A stretch of DNA of 64,000 nucleotides from Methyloterricola oryzae (GCF_000934725.1 NZ_JYNS01000005.1:62001-126000), one strand, 5' to 3'; positions 39,907 to 50,558 are shown, counted from the first letter of the stretch. Numbers and translations are program-made. The notes: a model not told the origin generated them from the letters alone.

Positions 39907-42471
39907 ATGAGCACCGACGCCCTCGACAAGCACACTCCCATGATGCGGCAGTACCTGGCCATGAAGGCCGAGCATCCGGACCGGCTGCTGTTCTACCGCA
40001 TGGGCGATTTCTACGAGCTGTTCTTCGAGGATGCGCGACGCGCGGCCCAGCTACTGGACCTGACCCTCACCAGCCGCGGCGAGTCCGCGGGCGCCCGTAT
40101 TCCCATGGCCGGCATTCCCTATCATGCGGCGGACAATTATCTGGCGCGGCTGGTGCGCATGGGCGAGTCCGTGGCCATCTGCGAGCAGATCGGCGATCCG
40201 GCCACCTCCAAGGGACCGGTGGAACGCAAGGTGGTGCGCATCGTTACCCCAGGCACGGTCACCGACGAGGCCCTGTTGGAGGAACGGCGCGAAAACCTGC
40301 TGGCCGCCCTCGCCCCGCTGGATCAGCGTTACGGCCTGGCCTACCTGGACCTGGCCAGCGGACGCTTCGCCGTGCAGGAGTTGTCCAGCCTGGAGCGCTT
40401 GCTGGGCGAGCTGGAAAGGCTCAATCCCGTCGAGCTGCTGCTGATGGAGGACTGGCCGGGGCCGGAGGGCATCGCCGGGCGCAAGGGCGTCACCCGCCGA
40501 CCCGCCTGGCATTTCGATCCGGTGAGCGCCAGGCAATTGCTGCTGCGCCAGTTCAATACCCGCGACCTGGAGGGCTTCGGCTGCGAGGATGCGCCGGCCG
40601 CCGTGGCCGCGGCCGGTTGTCTGCTGCAGTATGTCAAGGAGACGCAGAAGACCGCGCTGCCTCATCTGCGGGGCCTTCGGAGCGAGACCGGAGAGGAGAC
40701 CATCATCCTCGACGCCGCCAGCCGTCGTAACCTGGAACTCGACTACCATCCCTCCGGCAACAGCCAGTTCACCTTGTTCGGCATCCTCGACCGCACCGCC
40801 ACGCCCATGGGCAGCCGCCTGTTGCGGCGCTGGCTGCACAGCCCCTTGCGCGAGCCGGCGCGCTTGCGTGAACGCTATCAGGCGATCGGCAGCTTGCTGG
40901 AGAACCGCCGCGACCAAGACCTGCGCGGCCACCTCCAGCAGATCGGCGACGTGGAGCGCATCGCCGCCCGCATTGCCCTGCGCTCGGCGCGTCCACGGGA
41001 TCTGGCGACCCTGCGCCTTTCCCTGGCGGTGTTGCCCGAGTTGCGGGCGCGGCTGGCTGCCTGCGACAGTCCGCTGCTGGAAAGGCTGCATGGGGAAATT
41101 GGCGAGCACCCCGAAACGCTGGACCTGCTCCGGCGTGCTCTGGTGGACAATCCGCCCATGCTGATCCGCGATGGCGGCGTCATCCGCGATGGCTATGACG
41201 GCGAACTGGACGAGCTGCGCGCCCTGAGCCAGAACGCCGACCGCTTCCTGGTGGACATGGAGCAGCGCGAGCGCGAACGCACCGGCATAAGCAACCTCAA
41301 GTTTGGCTACAACCGGGTCCACGGCTTCTATATCGAACTCTCGCGCACCCAGGCGGATAACGTGCCGGTGGACTATACCCGCAAGCAGACCCTCAAGGGG
41401 GTTGAGCGCTACATCACGGCGGAATTGAAAGCCTTCGAGGACAAGGTGCTGAGTGCCCGCGAGCGGGCCCTGAGTTGCGAAAAGGCGCTGTACGAGGGGC
41501 TGCTGGAACGGCTCGCCGGGCAGTTGGAGGGCCTTCAGGCCTGCGCCGCGGGGCTGGCCGAGGCGGACGTGCTGGCGACCCTGGCCGAACGCGCCGATGC
41601 GCTCAACCTGAATCCGCCCGCGTTGAGCGAGTCGCCAGGCATCCGCATAGCTGGAGGCCGCCACCCGGTGGTGGAACAGGTTTCGGACCTGCCCTTCGTG
41701 CCCAACGACCTGCAGTTCGATGGCGACACGCGCATGCTCATCATCACCGGCCCCAACATGGGCGGCAAGTCCACCTACATGCGGCAGGCGGCGCTGATCG
41801 TGCTGCTGGCCCATATCGGCTCCTATGTGCCGGCGGACAGCGCCGAGATCGGCCCCATCGACCGCATCTTCACCCGCATCGGCGCATCCGACGACCTCGC
41901 CAGCGGGCGCTCCACCTTCATGGTGGAAATGACCGAGACCGCCAATATCCTCCACAACGCCACCCCCAACAGCCTGGTGCTGATGGACGAAGTGGGGCGG
42001 GGCACCAGTACCTTCGACGGCCTGTCCCTGGCTTGGGCCTGCGCCGAGCATCTGGCGCGGGAGGTTAAGGCCTTTACCCTTTTCGCCACCCACTATTTCG
42101 AGCTGACCGGCCTGGCCGATGAACACGAGGGCATCCGCAACGTGCATCTGGACGCGGTGGAGCACGGCGAGCACATCGTTTTTCTCCACGCTCTCAAGGA
42201 GGGGCCCGCCAACCAGAGCTACGGCCTGCAGGTGGCGGCCCTGGCGGGCGTGCCCCGCGAGGTGGTGGGGCGGGCGAGGCAGAAACTGATGGGCCTGGAG
42301 AACAAGGCCTACCAGGAGCAACGGCGCGAGAGCGGCGCCCGCCAGCTCGACCTGTTCGCGCCGCTGGAGCCCAGCCCGGCCCTGGCGCTGCTGGAGGGTG
42401 TGCGGCCGGATGAACTCAGCCCGCGGGAGGCCCTGGACCTGATCTACGAATTGAAGCGCCTGAGCGGCTGA
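39907..42471 (+). CDS. mutS: DNA mismatch repair protein MutS
   Basis: 854 residues. The mismatch-binding Phe-x-Glu motif is in [15 protein letters not shown] (about residue 37). The ATPase has Walker [10 protein letters not shown] (about residue 615), Walker [14 protein letters not shown] and [13 protein letters not shown]-terminal dimerisation helix pair ends the protein. The start at 39907 ([16 protein letters not shown]) corresponds to E. coli; the frame also allows ATG 39895. No ribosome-binding site decides between them. Confidence 0.97.
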   Translation: MSTDALDKHTPMMRQYLAMKAEHPDRLLFYRMGDFYELFFEDARRAAQLLDLTLTSRGESAGARIPMAGIPYHAADNYLARLVRMGESVAICEQIGDPATSKGPVERKVVRIVTPGTVTDEALLEERRENLLAALAPLDQRYGLAYLDLASGRFAVQELSSLERLLGELERLNPVELLLMEDWPGPEGIAGRKGVTRRPAWHFDPVSARQLLLRQFNTRDLEGFGCEDAPAAVAAAGCLLQYVKETQKTALPHLRGLRSETGEETIILDAASRRNLELDYHPSGNSQFTLFGILDRTATPMGSRLLRRWLHSPLREPARLRERYQAIGSLLENRRDQDLRGHLQQIGDVERIAARIALRSARPRDLATLRLSLAVLPELRARLAACDSPLLERLHGEIGEHPETLDLLRRALVDNPPMLIRDGGVIRDGYDGELDELRALSQNADRFLVDMEQRERERTGISNLKFGYNRVHGFYIELSRTQADNVPVDYTRKQTLKGVERYITAELKAFEDKVLSARERALSCEKALYEGLLERLAGQLEGLQACAAGLAEADVLATLAERADALNLNPPALSESPGIRIAGGRHPVVEQVSDLPFVPNDLQFDGDTRMLIITGPNMGGKSTYMRQAALIVLLAHIGSYVPADSAEIGPIDRIFTRIGASDDLASGRSTFMVEMTETANILHNATPNSLVLMDEVGRGTSTFDGLSLAWACAEHLAREVKAFTLFATHYFELTGLADEHEGIRNVHLDAVEHGEHIVFLHALKEGPANQSYGLQVAALAGVPREVVGRARQKLMGLENKAYQEQRRESGARQLDLFAPLEPSPALALLEGVRPDELSPREALDLIYELKRLSG

Positions 42472-42588
42472 ATGCCGTGGCGGCGCGGTGGTAAACTGTC
42501 GCGTATACATCGGCTCGGGCGGGTCTTTTATCGCCTCAGAAGCCTTGGATACATTCAATAGTTACTCGATACCGTGGAACCGCATGGG

Positions 42589-43722
42589 ATGAACCCTCCA
42601 TTACTGACAGCCGGCTATCCTCATCCACTCTTTCCGACCGAGGCAGGGCCATACGATCCGGCCAGTCCCCGGCGGAAATGGAATCGCGCCGCCTTGCTGG
42701 CGATCTCCGCCTTCTTCCTGCTGTTCTGCGGTCACGCCTGGGCCAAGCTGATCCCCACCGGGGTGGTCCAGGACAAGGCCCACAGCACTGAAAAGACCAG
42801 CGACTATGCCACCCTCCCCATCGGCTTTCAGTGGCAGATTCTGGACAAGCACCATGCCGAGATTTACTTCGAGAAGCCGAATTCGTATCAGGACCTGAAC
42901 TACCTGGTCAACACTGCCAACAATTTCGCGAGCTACAACATCCTGCTCACCCCTTACGCAAGCGGCGTGGCGGCCGGCGTCAACCGTTGGGCCATCAAGA
43001 ATCAGCCGACCCTGTTCACCGTAAAATGCGGCGACACCAGTTGCACCGGCCAGGTCAGCCACAAGAAGGCCTGCGTCGACAAGACCTGCACCTTGCCGGA
43101 CAAGTTCGGCAACCTGACCCTCACCGGCAGCGGCACGCTGAACGGCGTCGGCAACCTGAACCCCAATGTCATCCGGGGAAACACCGCGGCCAACAGCCTG
43201 AACGGCGGTGCCGGCGATGACAAACTCAAGGGTGGGCAGGGCAAGGACACCCTGGTGGACCTGGAAGGCAACAACAAGCTCGACGGGGGCGACGGCAACG
43301 ACGATCTGACGGCGGGTGACGGCAACGACACCCTCAATGGCGGCACCGGCAAGGACACCCTGACCGGTGGAGGCGGGGTGGATGCCTTCCGCTTCGGCAG
43401 CGCCCTGGACGCTACGACCAATGTGGACACCATCACCGACTTCACCCCCGGCAGTGACCAGATCTTCCTCAAGACCAGCATCTTTTCCATCCCCCACAAA
43501 TACATGGGAAAGAACCTCGGCACCATCACCGACGCTGCCCAGTTCGAGTCGGGGCCCGGTCAGAAACAGGCCACCACTCCGCAGACGCGCCTGATCTACG
43601 ACACCACCGGAGGCAACTTGTACTACGACGCCGACGGTTCGAATAAGGCTGCGCCCCCGGTCAGGTTTGCGGTGTTGAGCAACCTGCCGCTGCTCTCCGT
43701 CACGGATTTCGCGCTGTTCTAG
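42589..43722 (+). CDS. Secreted RTX-repeat calcium-binding protein
   Basis: 377 residues. An N-terminal hydrophobic segment (LLAISAFFLLFCGHAWA) looks like a Sec signal. A middle domain of about 130 residues contains four cysteines (KCGDTSC, KKACVDKTC). From about residue 202 to 270 there are RTX-type nonapeptides (GGAGDDKLKGG, GGDGNDDLT, GDGNDTLNGG, GTGKDTLTGG). A C-terminal beta domain follows (VDTITDFTPGSDQIFL). The mixture of a Sec-like signal and RTX repeats is odd, since RTX proteins are usually exported by type I systems. The function is unknown. Confidence 0.8.
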   Translation: MNPPLLTAGYPHPLFPTEAGPYDPASPRRKWNRAALLAISAFFLLFCGHAWAKLIPTGVVQDKAHSTEKTSDYATLPIGFQWQILDKHHAEIYFEKPNSYQDLNYLVNTANNFASYNILLTPYASGVAAGVNRWAIKNQPTLFTVKCGDTSCTGQVSHKKACVDKTCTLPDKFGNLTLTGSGTLNGVGNLNPNVIRGNTAANSLNGGAGDDKLKGGQGKDTLVDLEGNNKLDGGDGNDDLTAGDGNDTLNGGTGKDTLTGGGGVDAFRFGSALDATTNVDTITDFTPGSDQIFLKTSIFSIPHKYMGKNLGTITDAAQFESGPGQKQATTPQTRLIYDTTGGNLYYDADGSNKAAPPVRFAVLSNLPLLSVTDFALF

Positions 43723-43799
43723 CCGTCTCCACGCTCTCCGGGAACTTTCAGGGCCCTGATCGCGCCGAATGTTCAGGCACCTTCAACTGAACCGGAGCG

Positions 43800-46580
43800 A
43801 TGAGCATGGCAAACAAAGCATCCCCGCCGCAGGCGTGGCACGCCCTCAGTGCCGAGGCGTGCCTGGCGGCGCTGGCTGCAGATGAGACCACGGGATTCAA
43901 CAGCGACGAGGTTTCCCGGCGGTTGGAAATCCACGGCCGCAACCGGCTGACCCCCAGGCCCGGCAAGGGTCCGGTGCGGCTGTTTCTTTCGCAGTTCCAT
44001 GATCCCCTGATCTACATCCTGCTGATTTCCGCGGCGGTGACCGGAACGCTGAAGGGCTGGGTCGATGCCAGCGTCATCTTCGGCGTGGTGTTGCTCAACG
44101 CCATCATCGGCTTCGTGCAGGAACTGAATGCCCTGCGGGCCATCGACGCCCTCGCCCGGGGGCTGAGCATCAGTTCGGCGGTGCTGCGCGGCGGGGCGCG
44201 ACAGGTGATTCCCGCCGAGGAACTGGTTCCCGGCGATATCGTATTTCTGCAGTCCGGCGACAAGGTGCCCGCGGATCTCCGCCTGCTGCGCGTGCGCGAC
44301 CTGCAGGTCGACGAGTCCCCGCTCACCGGCGAGTCGGTGCCGGTGGAAAAGCGCAGCGCGCCGCTGGAGGCGTCCACCCTGCTGGCGGACCGGGCCAATA
44401 TGGCCTACTCCTCCACCCTGGTGACCTATGGCACTGGCCTTGGCCTGGTGGTGGAGACCGGCGATGCCACGGAAATCGGCCGGATCAACCGGCTGATCGC
44501 CGAGGCCAGCGAGTTGGAAACCCCGCTCACGGTCAAGATTGGACAGTTCAGCCGGCTGCTCATGTGGTTCATCCTGCTTCTCGCGGGGCTGACCTTCCTG
44601 GCTGGCTGGCTGCGCGGGGAGGATGCGGTGGAGACCTTCATCGCCTCCGTCGCCCTGGCGGTGGCCGCCATTCCCGAGGGCCTGCCGGTGGCTGTCACCA
44701 TCACCCTGGCCATCGGCGTTGCTCGCATGGCCCGGCGCAACGCCATCATCCGCAAGCTTCCAGCGGTGGAGACCCTGGGCAGCACCACGGTGATCTGTTC
44801 CGACAAGACCGGCACCTTGACCCAGAACGCGATGACGGTGCAGGCCGTCTACGCGGCGGGCGAATGTTACCGGGTCAGCGGCGCGGGCTATGAACCCGAG
44901 GGCGGCTTCAGCCTCGATGGAAAGGCGGCGGTGGCGGGACAGCGCCACGCTCTGATGGAGTGCCTCAAAGCGGGCCTGCTGTGCAACGACGCGCGCCTGG
45001 TGCATGACCAGGACGGCTGGCGCATCGAGGGCGATCCCACCGAGGGCGCCCTGCTGGTCTCCGCGCGCAAGGCAGGGCTGACGCCCGAGGAGGTCCATGC
45101 CGAGCATCCGCGCGTGGATGCCATTCCCTTCGAGTCGGCCCATCAATTCATGGCCACCCTGCATCGGCTGCAGGCGGCGGACGCCAGCCACATCTACCTC
45201 AAAGGCTCGGTGGAGAGCATCCTGGGACGCTGCAACGCTGCCCTGGACGCGGCTCTGCAGCCTGTCGCCCTGGATGCGCATGCCATCAACCAGCAGGTCG
45301 AGCGGATGGCCTCGGAGGGCATGCGGGTGCTGGCCTTTGCCCGGGTGGAGGCGGCCAAGGACCTTGGCCGCCTGGAGCATGGGCAGGTTGCGCAAGGCCT
45401 GAGCTTCATCGGCCTGCAAGGCATGATAGATCCGCCGCGCCCCGAGGCGGTACGCGCCGTGGCCGCCTGCCGACGCGCCGGCATCGGGGTGAAGATGATC
45501 ACCGGCGATCATCTGGCCACCGCCGTGGCCATCGCCCGCCAGATCGGACTGGGCGGGGAGGATCTGGAAGCCCTGGACGGTCGGGCGCTGGCGGCCGTAC
45601 CTGATGCGGACCTGCCGCAGGTGGCCGACCGTGTGACGGTGTTCGCGCGCGTGGCGCCGGAACAGAAGCTGCGCCTGGTGAGAGCACTGCAGGCACGCGG
45701 GCATGTGGTCGCGATGACCGGTGACGGCGTCAACGACGCTCCGGCTCTGCGCCAGGCCAATATCGGCATCGCCATGGGCATCACCGGCACCGAGGTGTCC
45801 AAGGAGGCCGCCGCCATGGTGCTCACCGACGACAATTTCGCCTCCATCGGCGCCGCCGTGGAAGAGGGCCGTGGCGTGTACGACAACCTGGTGAAGTTCA
45901 TCACCTGGACCTTGCCCACCAACATCGGCCAAGGTCTGGTCATCCTCACGGCGGTGCTCGCGGCGGTCGAACTGCCCATCCTGCCGGTGCAGGTACTGTG
46001 GATCAACATGACCACAGCGGTGTTCCTGGGGTTGACCCTGGCCTTCGAGGCGCGGGAGCCGCAGGTGATGCTGCGCCAGCCGCGTCACCCCGACCAGCCC
46101 ATCCTCACCGGCCACTTGATGTTCCGCACCGTGTTCGTGGGCCTGCTCCTAACGGCGGGCGCCTTTGGCCTGTTCGAATGGGAGTTGTCCCATGGCGAGA
46201 CGGTGGAAAAAGCGCGCACGGCCGCCGTAAACATGTTTATCGTCGGGCAGTCCCTGTATCTGTTCAACTGCCGGTCCCTCACGCGCTCCATGTTCTCTCT
46301 GGGCGTGTTCTCCAACCCCTGGCTGTGGGTCGGGCTGGCCGTCATGCTGGCTTCCCAGGCGGCCTTCGTCTACCTGCCGGTGATGAACTGGCTGTTCCAC
46401 AGCGCGGCCCTCGGGGTGGATGAGTGGCTGCTGAACCTGCTTGGCGGACTGGTGGTGTTCACCCTGGTAGGGCTGGAGAAATTCGTTTCTGCCAGCTGGC
46501 GCTCACGCCGCGGCGGCACGCTCACGCGGCCGGGGCGAACCAAGGTGCAGCGCCAGCACGTTTCGGAGCGGGTGCCGTGA
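43800..46580 (+). CDS. P-type cation-transporting ATPase (PacL/Ca2+-like)
   Basis: 926 residues of the P2-type ATPase family. The TGES actuator motif (DESPLTGESVPVEK), the PEGLP helix-4 motif, and the phosphorylation site CSDKTGTLT with D335 are all present. So are the KGSVE nucleotide site and the TGDGVNDAPAL hinge. PEGLP and VLWINMTTA suggest a Ca2+-pumping PacL-like enzyme, but Na+/K+ or Mg2+ cannot be excluded. The 3' end overlaps the PAP2 gene by four bases (GTGA). It lies 77 bases after the RTX gene. Confidence 0.88.
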   Translation: MSMANKASPPQAWHALSAEACLAALAADETTGFNSDEVSRRLEIHGRNRLTPRPGKGPVRLFLSQFHDPLIYILLISAAVTGTLKGWVDASVIFGVVLLNAIIGFVQELNALRAIDALARGLSISSAVLRGGARQVIPAEELVPGDIVFLQSGDKVPADLRLLRVRDLQVDESPLTGESVPVEKRSAPLEASTLLADRANMAYSSTLVTYGTGLGLVVETGDATEIGRINRLIAEASELETPLTVKIGQFSRLLMWFILLLAGLTFLAGWLRGEDAVETFIASVALAVAAIPEGLPVAVTITLAIGVARMARRNAIIRKLPAVETLGSTTVICSDKTGTLTQNAMTVQAVYAAGECYRVSGAGYEPEGGFSLDGKAAVAGQRHALMECLKAGLLCNDARLVHDQDGWRIEGDPTEGALLVSARKAGLTPEEVHAEHPRVDAIPFESAHQFMATLHRLQAADASHIYLKGSVESILGRCNAALDAALQPVALDAHAINQQVERMASEGMRVLAFARVEAAKDLGRLEHGQVAQGLSFIGLQGMIDPPRPEAVRAVAACRRAGIGVKMITGDHLATAVAIARQIGLGGEDLEALDGRALAAVPDADLPQVADRVTVFARVAPEQKLRLVRALQARGHVVAMTGDGVNDAPALRQANIGIAMGITGTEVSKEAAAMVLTDDNFASIGAAVEEGRGVYDNLVKFITWTLPTNIGQGLVILTAVLAAVELPILPVQVLWINMTTAVFLGLTLAFEAREPQVMLRQPRHPDQPILTGHLMFRTVFVGLLLTAGAFGLFEWELSHGETVEKARTAAVNMFIVGQSLYLFNCRSLTRSMFSLGVFSNPWLWVGLAVMLASQAAFVYLPVMNWLFHSAALGVDEWLLNLLGGLVVFTLVGLEKFVSASWRSRRGGTLTRPGRTKVQRQHVSERVP

Positions 46581-47230
46581 ACGCCCTAGACAGGGCCGCC
46601 TGGAGTCACTGGCTTTCGCTATGGCCGGCTTGGCTCCTGTGGGCCGGCGGCGCACTGGGCTTGATCCTGCTGGAGTCGCTAACCGCGCAGCCCTTTGTTC
46701 CGGACCGTTGGGGCCTGGCGGCAGCCCAGGCCCTGCGGGGCGCCCGTCTGGACGCCTGGTTCGGGGCGCTGACCTGGACCGGATCCCTATCCGTGCTTAT
46801 TCCGGTCACCGGCTTGGGAGTGGCTGCCCTGGCCTGGAGCGGCCGTAGCGGACAGGCCTGGTTGCTCGCCTTGGGCCTTTTGGGTGCCAGCCTGGCGGCC
46901 CATGCCAGCAAGCCCTGGTTTGCGCGCCTGCGGCCCGACCTCTACGCACCGGTGGGTAGCGTGCCCCTGGATGCCTCCTATCCCAGTGCCCACACCGCCC
47001 AGGCGATGGCGTTTGCCCTTTCGCTCTTTCTGGCCCTGCGGCCCCAGACTGCCGGCGACGCCGTCTGGCTGGGTGCCGGGCTGTTCGCCTGGGCCGCCTG
47101 CGTCGGGTTTTCCAGGGTTTATCTGCAGGTGCATTACCCCTCCGACGTGGTGGCCGGAGCCTTGCTCGCGCTGAGCTGGGTCCTTGGGCTGGGCTATCTG
47201 TTGAAACACCTTAACGTTCCGCTGGGGTGA
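46577..47230 (+). CDS. PAP2-family membrane phosphatase
   Basis: 217 residues, with several membrane helices. The three PAP2 motifs are KPWFARLRPD (KxxxxxxRP), YPSAHTAQA (PSxH, with Ala for Gly) and SRVYLQVHYPSDVVAG (SRxxxxxHxxxD). These enzymes dephosphorylate phosphatidate, undecaprenyl pyrophosphate or related lipids. The GTG start at 46577 is inferred from the overlap with the ATPase stop; the frame is also open upstream to 46424. Next gene: a diacylglycerol kinase, 4 bases on. Confidence 0.88.
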   Translation: MNALDRAAWSHWLSLWPAWLLWAGGALGLILLESLTAQPFVPDRWGLAAAQALRGARLDAWFGALTWTGSLSVLIPVTGLGVAALAWSGRSGQAWLLALGLLGASLAAHASKPWFARLRPDLYAPVGSVPLDASYPSAHTAQAMAFALSLFLALRPQTAGDAVWLGAGLFAWAACVGFSRVYLQVHYPSDVVAGALLALSWVLGLGYLLKHLNVPLG

Positions 47231-47234
47231 TGGT

Positions 47235-47636
47235 ATGCGTAACAAGTTTCTCGGAACCGGGCAGGGCGGCTATCACCCCCTGCGCAAGCTCCACGTCTGT
47301 CTGTCGGGACTGCGCTATGCGGTCATATATGACTTCAGCGTCGCTTACAAGCTGGTGCTTTCCGCTGTCGTCCTGGGGATAAGCTTTCATTTCCGACAGT
47401 GGTTGGACCTTGTGTCCGTGTTTGCCGCCACGGGATTGATGCTGATCGCCGAGATGTTCAACACCACCATCGAGGCCCTGTGCGATTTCGTGGAAACGCG
47501 GCAGAACGAGAAGATCCGCGTGATCAAGGATATTTCCGCCGCGGCGACGGGCATCAGCATCCTTATCTGGGTCGTGGTGCTTGCCTCGGAACTCGGCCAT
47601 CTGTGGACCCTGTCCGATCAGGTGCTGCCGGTGTGA
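47235..47636 (+). CDS. Diacylglycerol/undecaprenol kinase (DgkA family)
   Basis: 133 residues with three hydrophobic helices and the DgkA active-site pattern: LIAEMFNTTIEALCDFV, then KIRVIKDISAAATGISI. It phosphorylates diacylglycerol or undecaprenol. With the adjacent PAP2 phosphatase it makes a phosphorylation/dephosphorylation pair for membrane lipid carriers, and the two are likely co-transcribed. The substrate cannot be settled. Confidence 0.87.
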   Translation: MRNKFLGTGQGGYHPLRKLHVCLSGLRYAVIYDFSVAYKLVLSAVVLGISFHFRQWLDLVSVFAATGLMLIAEMFNTTIEALCDFVETRQNEKIRVIKDISAAATGISILIWVVVLASELGHLWTLSDQVLPV

Positions 47637-47796
47637 AAAACGACCCCGTGGTCAGCACACGCCCACGGCGGAATCCGGCGGTTCCGGTCCATGGTGGCGG
47701 GGCACAGCCTGGTTGAGTAGCCCTCCGGCAGGTTCGATGTGGTGGGGTTGTTCAGGTCACCCGGCCCGCACACCGCATGAGGTCGTGTCGGGTGGC

Positions 47797-49212
47797 TCAG
47801 CGGGCGGCGGCGGGCATATGGTCGCTGCCGATGGCGGCAAGAAAATCCGCCTGGGCTCTTTGCGCCGATGCCAGGGCATCGGCCAGGAGCAGGGCGGCAT
47901 CGCCGTGGGCGATCTCGCGCAGGTTCACCACCAGCAGGGTGCTGTCGCCCAGTTCAAAGCGCTCCCGTTCGCCGTCTTCCAGCTTGTGCGCCGCCTCCCG
48001 CTGCTGGCGGGCGAGTTCGGTGCGCTTATGCGCGGCGGCCAGGGCGGAGAGGGCGTCGCGCACCTCGTTGGCGATGCGGTCCTCGGCCAGTTTGGTTTCC
48101 TGGGCAATGCGCCGGAGGTTGGCCTCGGCCACCCGGGTGCGGCCCGTGGCCACACGGCGTTGCAGGGGAATGTCCAGGGTCACTCCGGCGTAGAACTCCT
48201 CCCGGTTGGGCTTCTGTTTGCTGGTGCCGAAGTCCTGCGCGCCTTGCAGCGTCAGGTCCACGCCCGGCGCCTGCTGGTTGCGCTGCAGTTCCAGCTCCGT
48301 CTCGTTCTGCCGCCGCTGCAGGTCGAGACGCTTGAGCTCCGGGCGGCCCGCGTGGGCAAAGGTCAGGGCCTGTTCGAAACGCGCCGGCTTCGGCGGCGGC
48401 GCGGGCGGCAGGTTGGCGGGGAGCCGTTCCGCTTCGGGCAGCACCGGCTGGCCGGCGGCGTCCCGGTAATAGAGGGAGAGCTGGATGGAGGCCTGTTCCA
48501 GCAGGCGTTGGGCAGCGACCACCCGTTCGCGGCGCTCCAGGATGGCGCGCTGGTTGTCCAGCACCTCGAATTCGGGCAGATCGCCAGCCGCCACCCGCTC
48601 GCGCAGGCCGGCGTCGCGGGATTCGGCCACTTCCAGCAGGTCACGGGCGATGCGGGCGCGCTGGCCAGCCAGTACCCAGTCCCAGTAGCGGTAGGCGGCG
48701 ATGCGGCGCAGGTCGATCATGGCCTGGTCCACGTCGTGTGCGGCGATGCCCTGGCCCAGTTCGGCCTGGGCGAGGGCGGCGCGGCGGCGGTCGATGGGGC
48801 CGTTGCGCCAGAGCGGAATGTTCACGCCCATGCGCGCCTCGCCGTCGCTGGCGGTGAGGCTCTTGCCCTCGTACACCGGATAGTCCCCCGTGCCGCGCCG
48901 CCAGCCGCCGAAGAAGGTGGTGCCCCATAGCCCCGTGGGCTGTTCCAGGGATACGTCGTAGTTGTTGTTGTGGTAAAGCCCCGCCAGGGACCAGCGGGTC
49001 TGGGTCTTGAGGTTGGTGTCGAAGCCGCCTTCGGCAGCCAGTTTCTCGCCATCGGCCACGTCCTGCCGGGTCTGCGCCGCCAGAAGTCCCGGAAAGGCGC
49101 GCACGGCCGCATCCACCACCTCGCCCAGTTCCAGGGGCGGCGCGGCGGCGCCTGGCCGCGCCGTGAGGCCGAAAATCACCACCGCCAAAAGGCGAACCGC
49201 GTGCCGCCTCAT
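47797..49212 (-). CDS. TolC-family outer-membrane channel protein
   Basis: 471 residues, with a signal peptide (AVRLLAVVIFGLTARPGAAA). Long helical repeats rich in Ala, Arg, Glu and Gln, and short beta segments, follow the OEP/TolC pattern. It is the last gene of a three-gene exporter operon: its ATG overlaps the HlyD stop by four bases (ATGA). It forms the outer-membrane tunnel for the adjacent adaptor and ABC component. Confidence 0.85.
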   Translation of the reverse strand: MRRHAVRLLAVVIFGLTARPGAAAPPLELGEVVDAAVRAFPGLLAAQTRQDVADGEKLAAEGGFDTNLKTQTRWSLAGLYHNNNYDVSLEQPTGLWGTTFFGGWRRGTGDYPVYEGKSLTASDGEARMGVNIPLWRNGPIDRRRAALAQAELGQGIAAHDVDQAMIDLRRIAAYRYWDWVLAGQRARIARDLLEVAESRDAGLRERVAAGDLPEFEVLDNQRAILERRERVVAAQRLLEQASIQLSLYYRDAAGQPVLPEAERLPANLPPAPPPKPARFEQALTFAHAGRPELKRLDLQRRQNETELELQRNQQAPGVDLTLQGAQDFGTSKQKPNREEFYAGVTLDIPLQRRVATGRTRVAEANLRRIAQETKLAEDRIANEVRDALSALAAAHKRTELARQQREAAHKLEDGERERFELGDSTLLVVNLREIAHGDAALLLADALASAQRAQADFLAAIGSDHMPAAAR

Positions 49213-50558
49213 TTCTCCTTGTCCTCCGAGGATTTCTTGTCGTCCCCGTCGGCCTTGTAGGGAATCGGGTACTCGGGCAACACGATGGGCGGGAAGCCGT
49301 TGAAGATACGCCACAACTCGTAGCCCAGGGTGACCCGCGCCAGCAGCACCCAGCCGTTGGTGCGCACGCCCTGCCTCAGGAAGCGGGCGCTGGGCCAGGG
49401 GTGGTCGTCGGGGTCGGGAGTCACCAGGAGGCGGAAGTGGCCTTTGCCATCGTCCGTGGCGTCGATCAGGGCCACGCGCCCGCCGAAGCTTCCGATGGCC
49501 ACTTCCGGCCAGCCGCCGAACTGCACCGCGGGATAACCTTCGAACTGCAGACGCACGGGCCGCCCCAGGGTGATAAGGGGGACATCGTTGCCATCCACCC
49601 ACAATTCCACGGCGCGCTCCACCGTGTCGGGGATGAGGATGGCGAGAGGCTGACCAGCCTTCAGCATTTCCGCCCCGGGATTGGCGAGCAGGCGCAGCAC
49701 CACGCCCTTGCGGGGCGCCGTGATGGTCTGGGTGCGCTGGCGGGCCAGGCGGGTGTCCAGCTTGAGCAGATCCGCCTGCACGTAATTGAGGTCCTCCTGC
49801 GCCTTGTTGAACTCGGCCCGGCTCTTTTCCACGGAGGCCGTGGTGTCCGCTTCCAGCTTGCGCAAATCGGCCTGGATGGCCGCCAGTTCGCTCTCGGCGG
49901 CGCGTAGCGCCGCACCGCTGCGCTCGGTCTCGGTACGGCGCTGGGTCATTTCCAGTTGGGCCAGTTCCAGGGTGCGGCGGGAGGACAGGCCTTTGCCCTG
50001 CAGGCGCTCCTGCCGGTCCAGGTTGTAGCGCGAGGTCTGCGCCGCCGCCTGCGCGGCGGTGAGGGCGTGGCGCGCGGCGAGCCGCCGCTCGTCGGCCATT
50101 CGCACCCGCGATTGCGCGGCCTGAAGGGCCTGGGGCCGGGCCGCCTCGGCCATGCGCAACTGCTCCCGCGCCGTTTCCAGGCGAGCCCGGGTCGCCGTCT
50201 GGCGCGCCAGCACGGTCTCGCGCTCCGCCTCCAGGCGCTGCAGCAGCATCGGATCGTTGTCGCTCAATTCCGCCAGCACATCGCCGGCCTGCACCTGGCT
50301 GCCTTCCCGCACCAGCCAGCGCAGCAGCCGCCCCTCCACCGGCACACCCACGGTCTGTTGGCGCTCGACCGGCGCGTAGGCCACCACGCGCCCGATACCG
50401 GTGATGTTCTGCTGCCAGGGGGTGAAGGCCAGAAGGACCACCAGGACCAGCAGGATCACTGCCAGCCAGCGAGCCAGGAGACGCGCCGCCGGGTGGGTCT
50501 CGGCCTGGGCCAGCGCCGCCAGCGGCTCGCGCGGGAACAGGGACTGCCGATCAGCCAT
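49209..50558 (-). CDS. HlyD-family membrane fusion protein
   Basis: 449 residues. A single membrane anchor (about 28-47) leads into a biotinyl-lipoyl-like half (VEGRLLRWLVREGSQVQAGD), a long Ala/Arg/Glu coiled-coil hairpin (about 100-270) and the second lipoyl half (TITAPRKGVVLRLLANPGAEM), then beta domains. The C-terminal tail is charged (DDKKSSEDKEK). It is the periplasmic adaptor between the ABC protein and TolC. Overlaps the ABC gene by 8 bases. Confidence 0.88.
   Translation of the reverse strand: MADRQSLFPREPLAALAQAETHPAARLLARWLAVILLVLVVLLAFTPWQQNITGIGRVVAYAPVERQQTVGVPVEGRLLRWLVREGSQVQAGDVLAELSDNDPMLLQRLEAERETVLARQTATRARLETAREQLRMAEAARPQALQAAQSRVRMADERRLAARHALTAAQAAAQTSRYNLDRQERLQGKGLSSRRTLELAQLEMTQRRTETERSGAALRAAESELAAIQADLRKLEADTTASVEKSRAEFNKAQEDLNYVQADLLKLDTRLARQRTQTITAPRKGVVLRLLANPGAEMLKAGQPLAILIPDTVERAVELWVDGNDVPLITLGRPVRLQFEGYPAVQFGGWPEVAIGSFGGRVALIDATDDGKGHFRLLVTPDPDDHPWPSARFLRQGVRTNGWVLLARVTLGYELWRIFNGFPPIVLPEYPIPYKADGDDKKSSEDKEK

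Noticed and set aside
40051..42558. 835-residue open frame on the minus strand opposite mutS
   Set aside because: Shadow frame produced by GC-rich codon use; it has no domain and lies wholly antisense to mutS. The same holds for long antisense frames opposite atpA, the P-type ATPase and the PEP synthase fusion.
47581..48930. 449-residue plus-strand frame overlapping the TolC-family gene
   Set aside because: Antisense to an intact OEP gene that belongs to an operon with overlapping ends; no motif and no ribosome-binding site.
49213..49602. N-terminal extension of the TolC-family frame
   Set aside because: It overlaps the HlyD gene and precedes the signal peptide; the ATG at 49212 overlapping the HlyD stop is the natural start.
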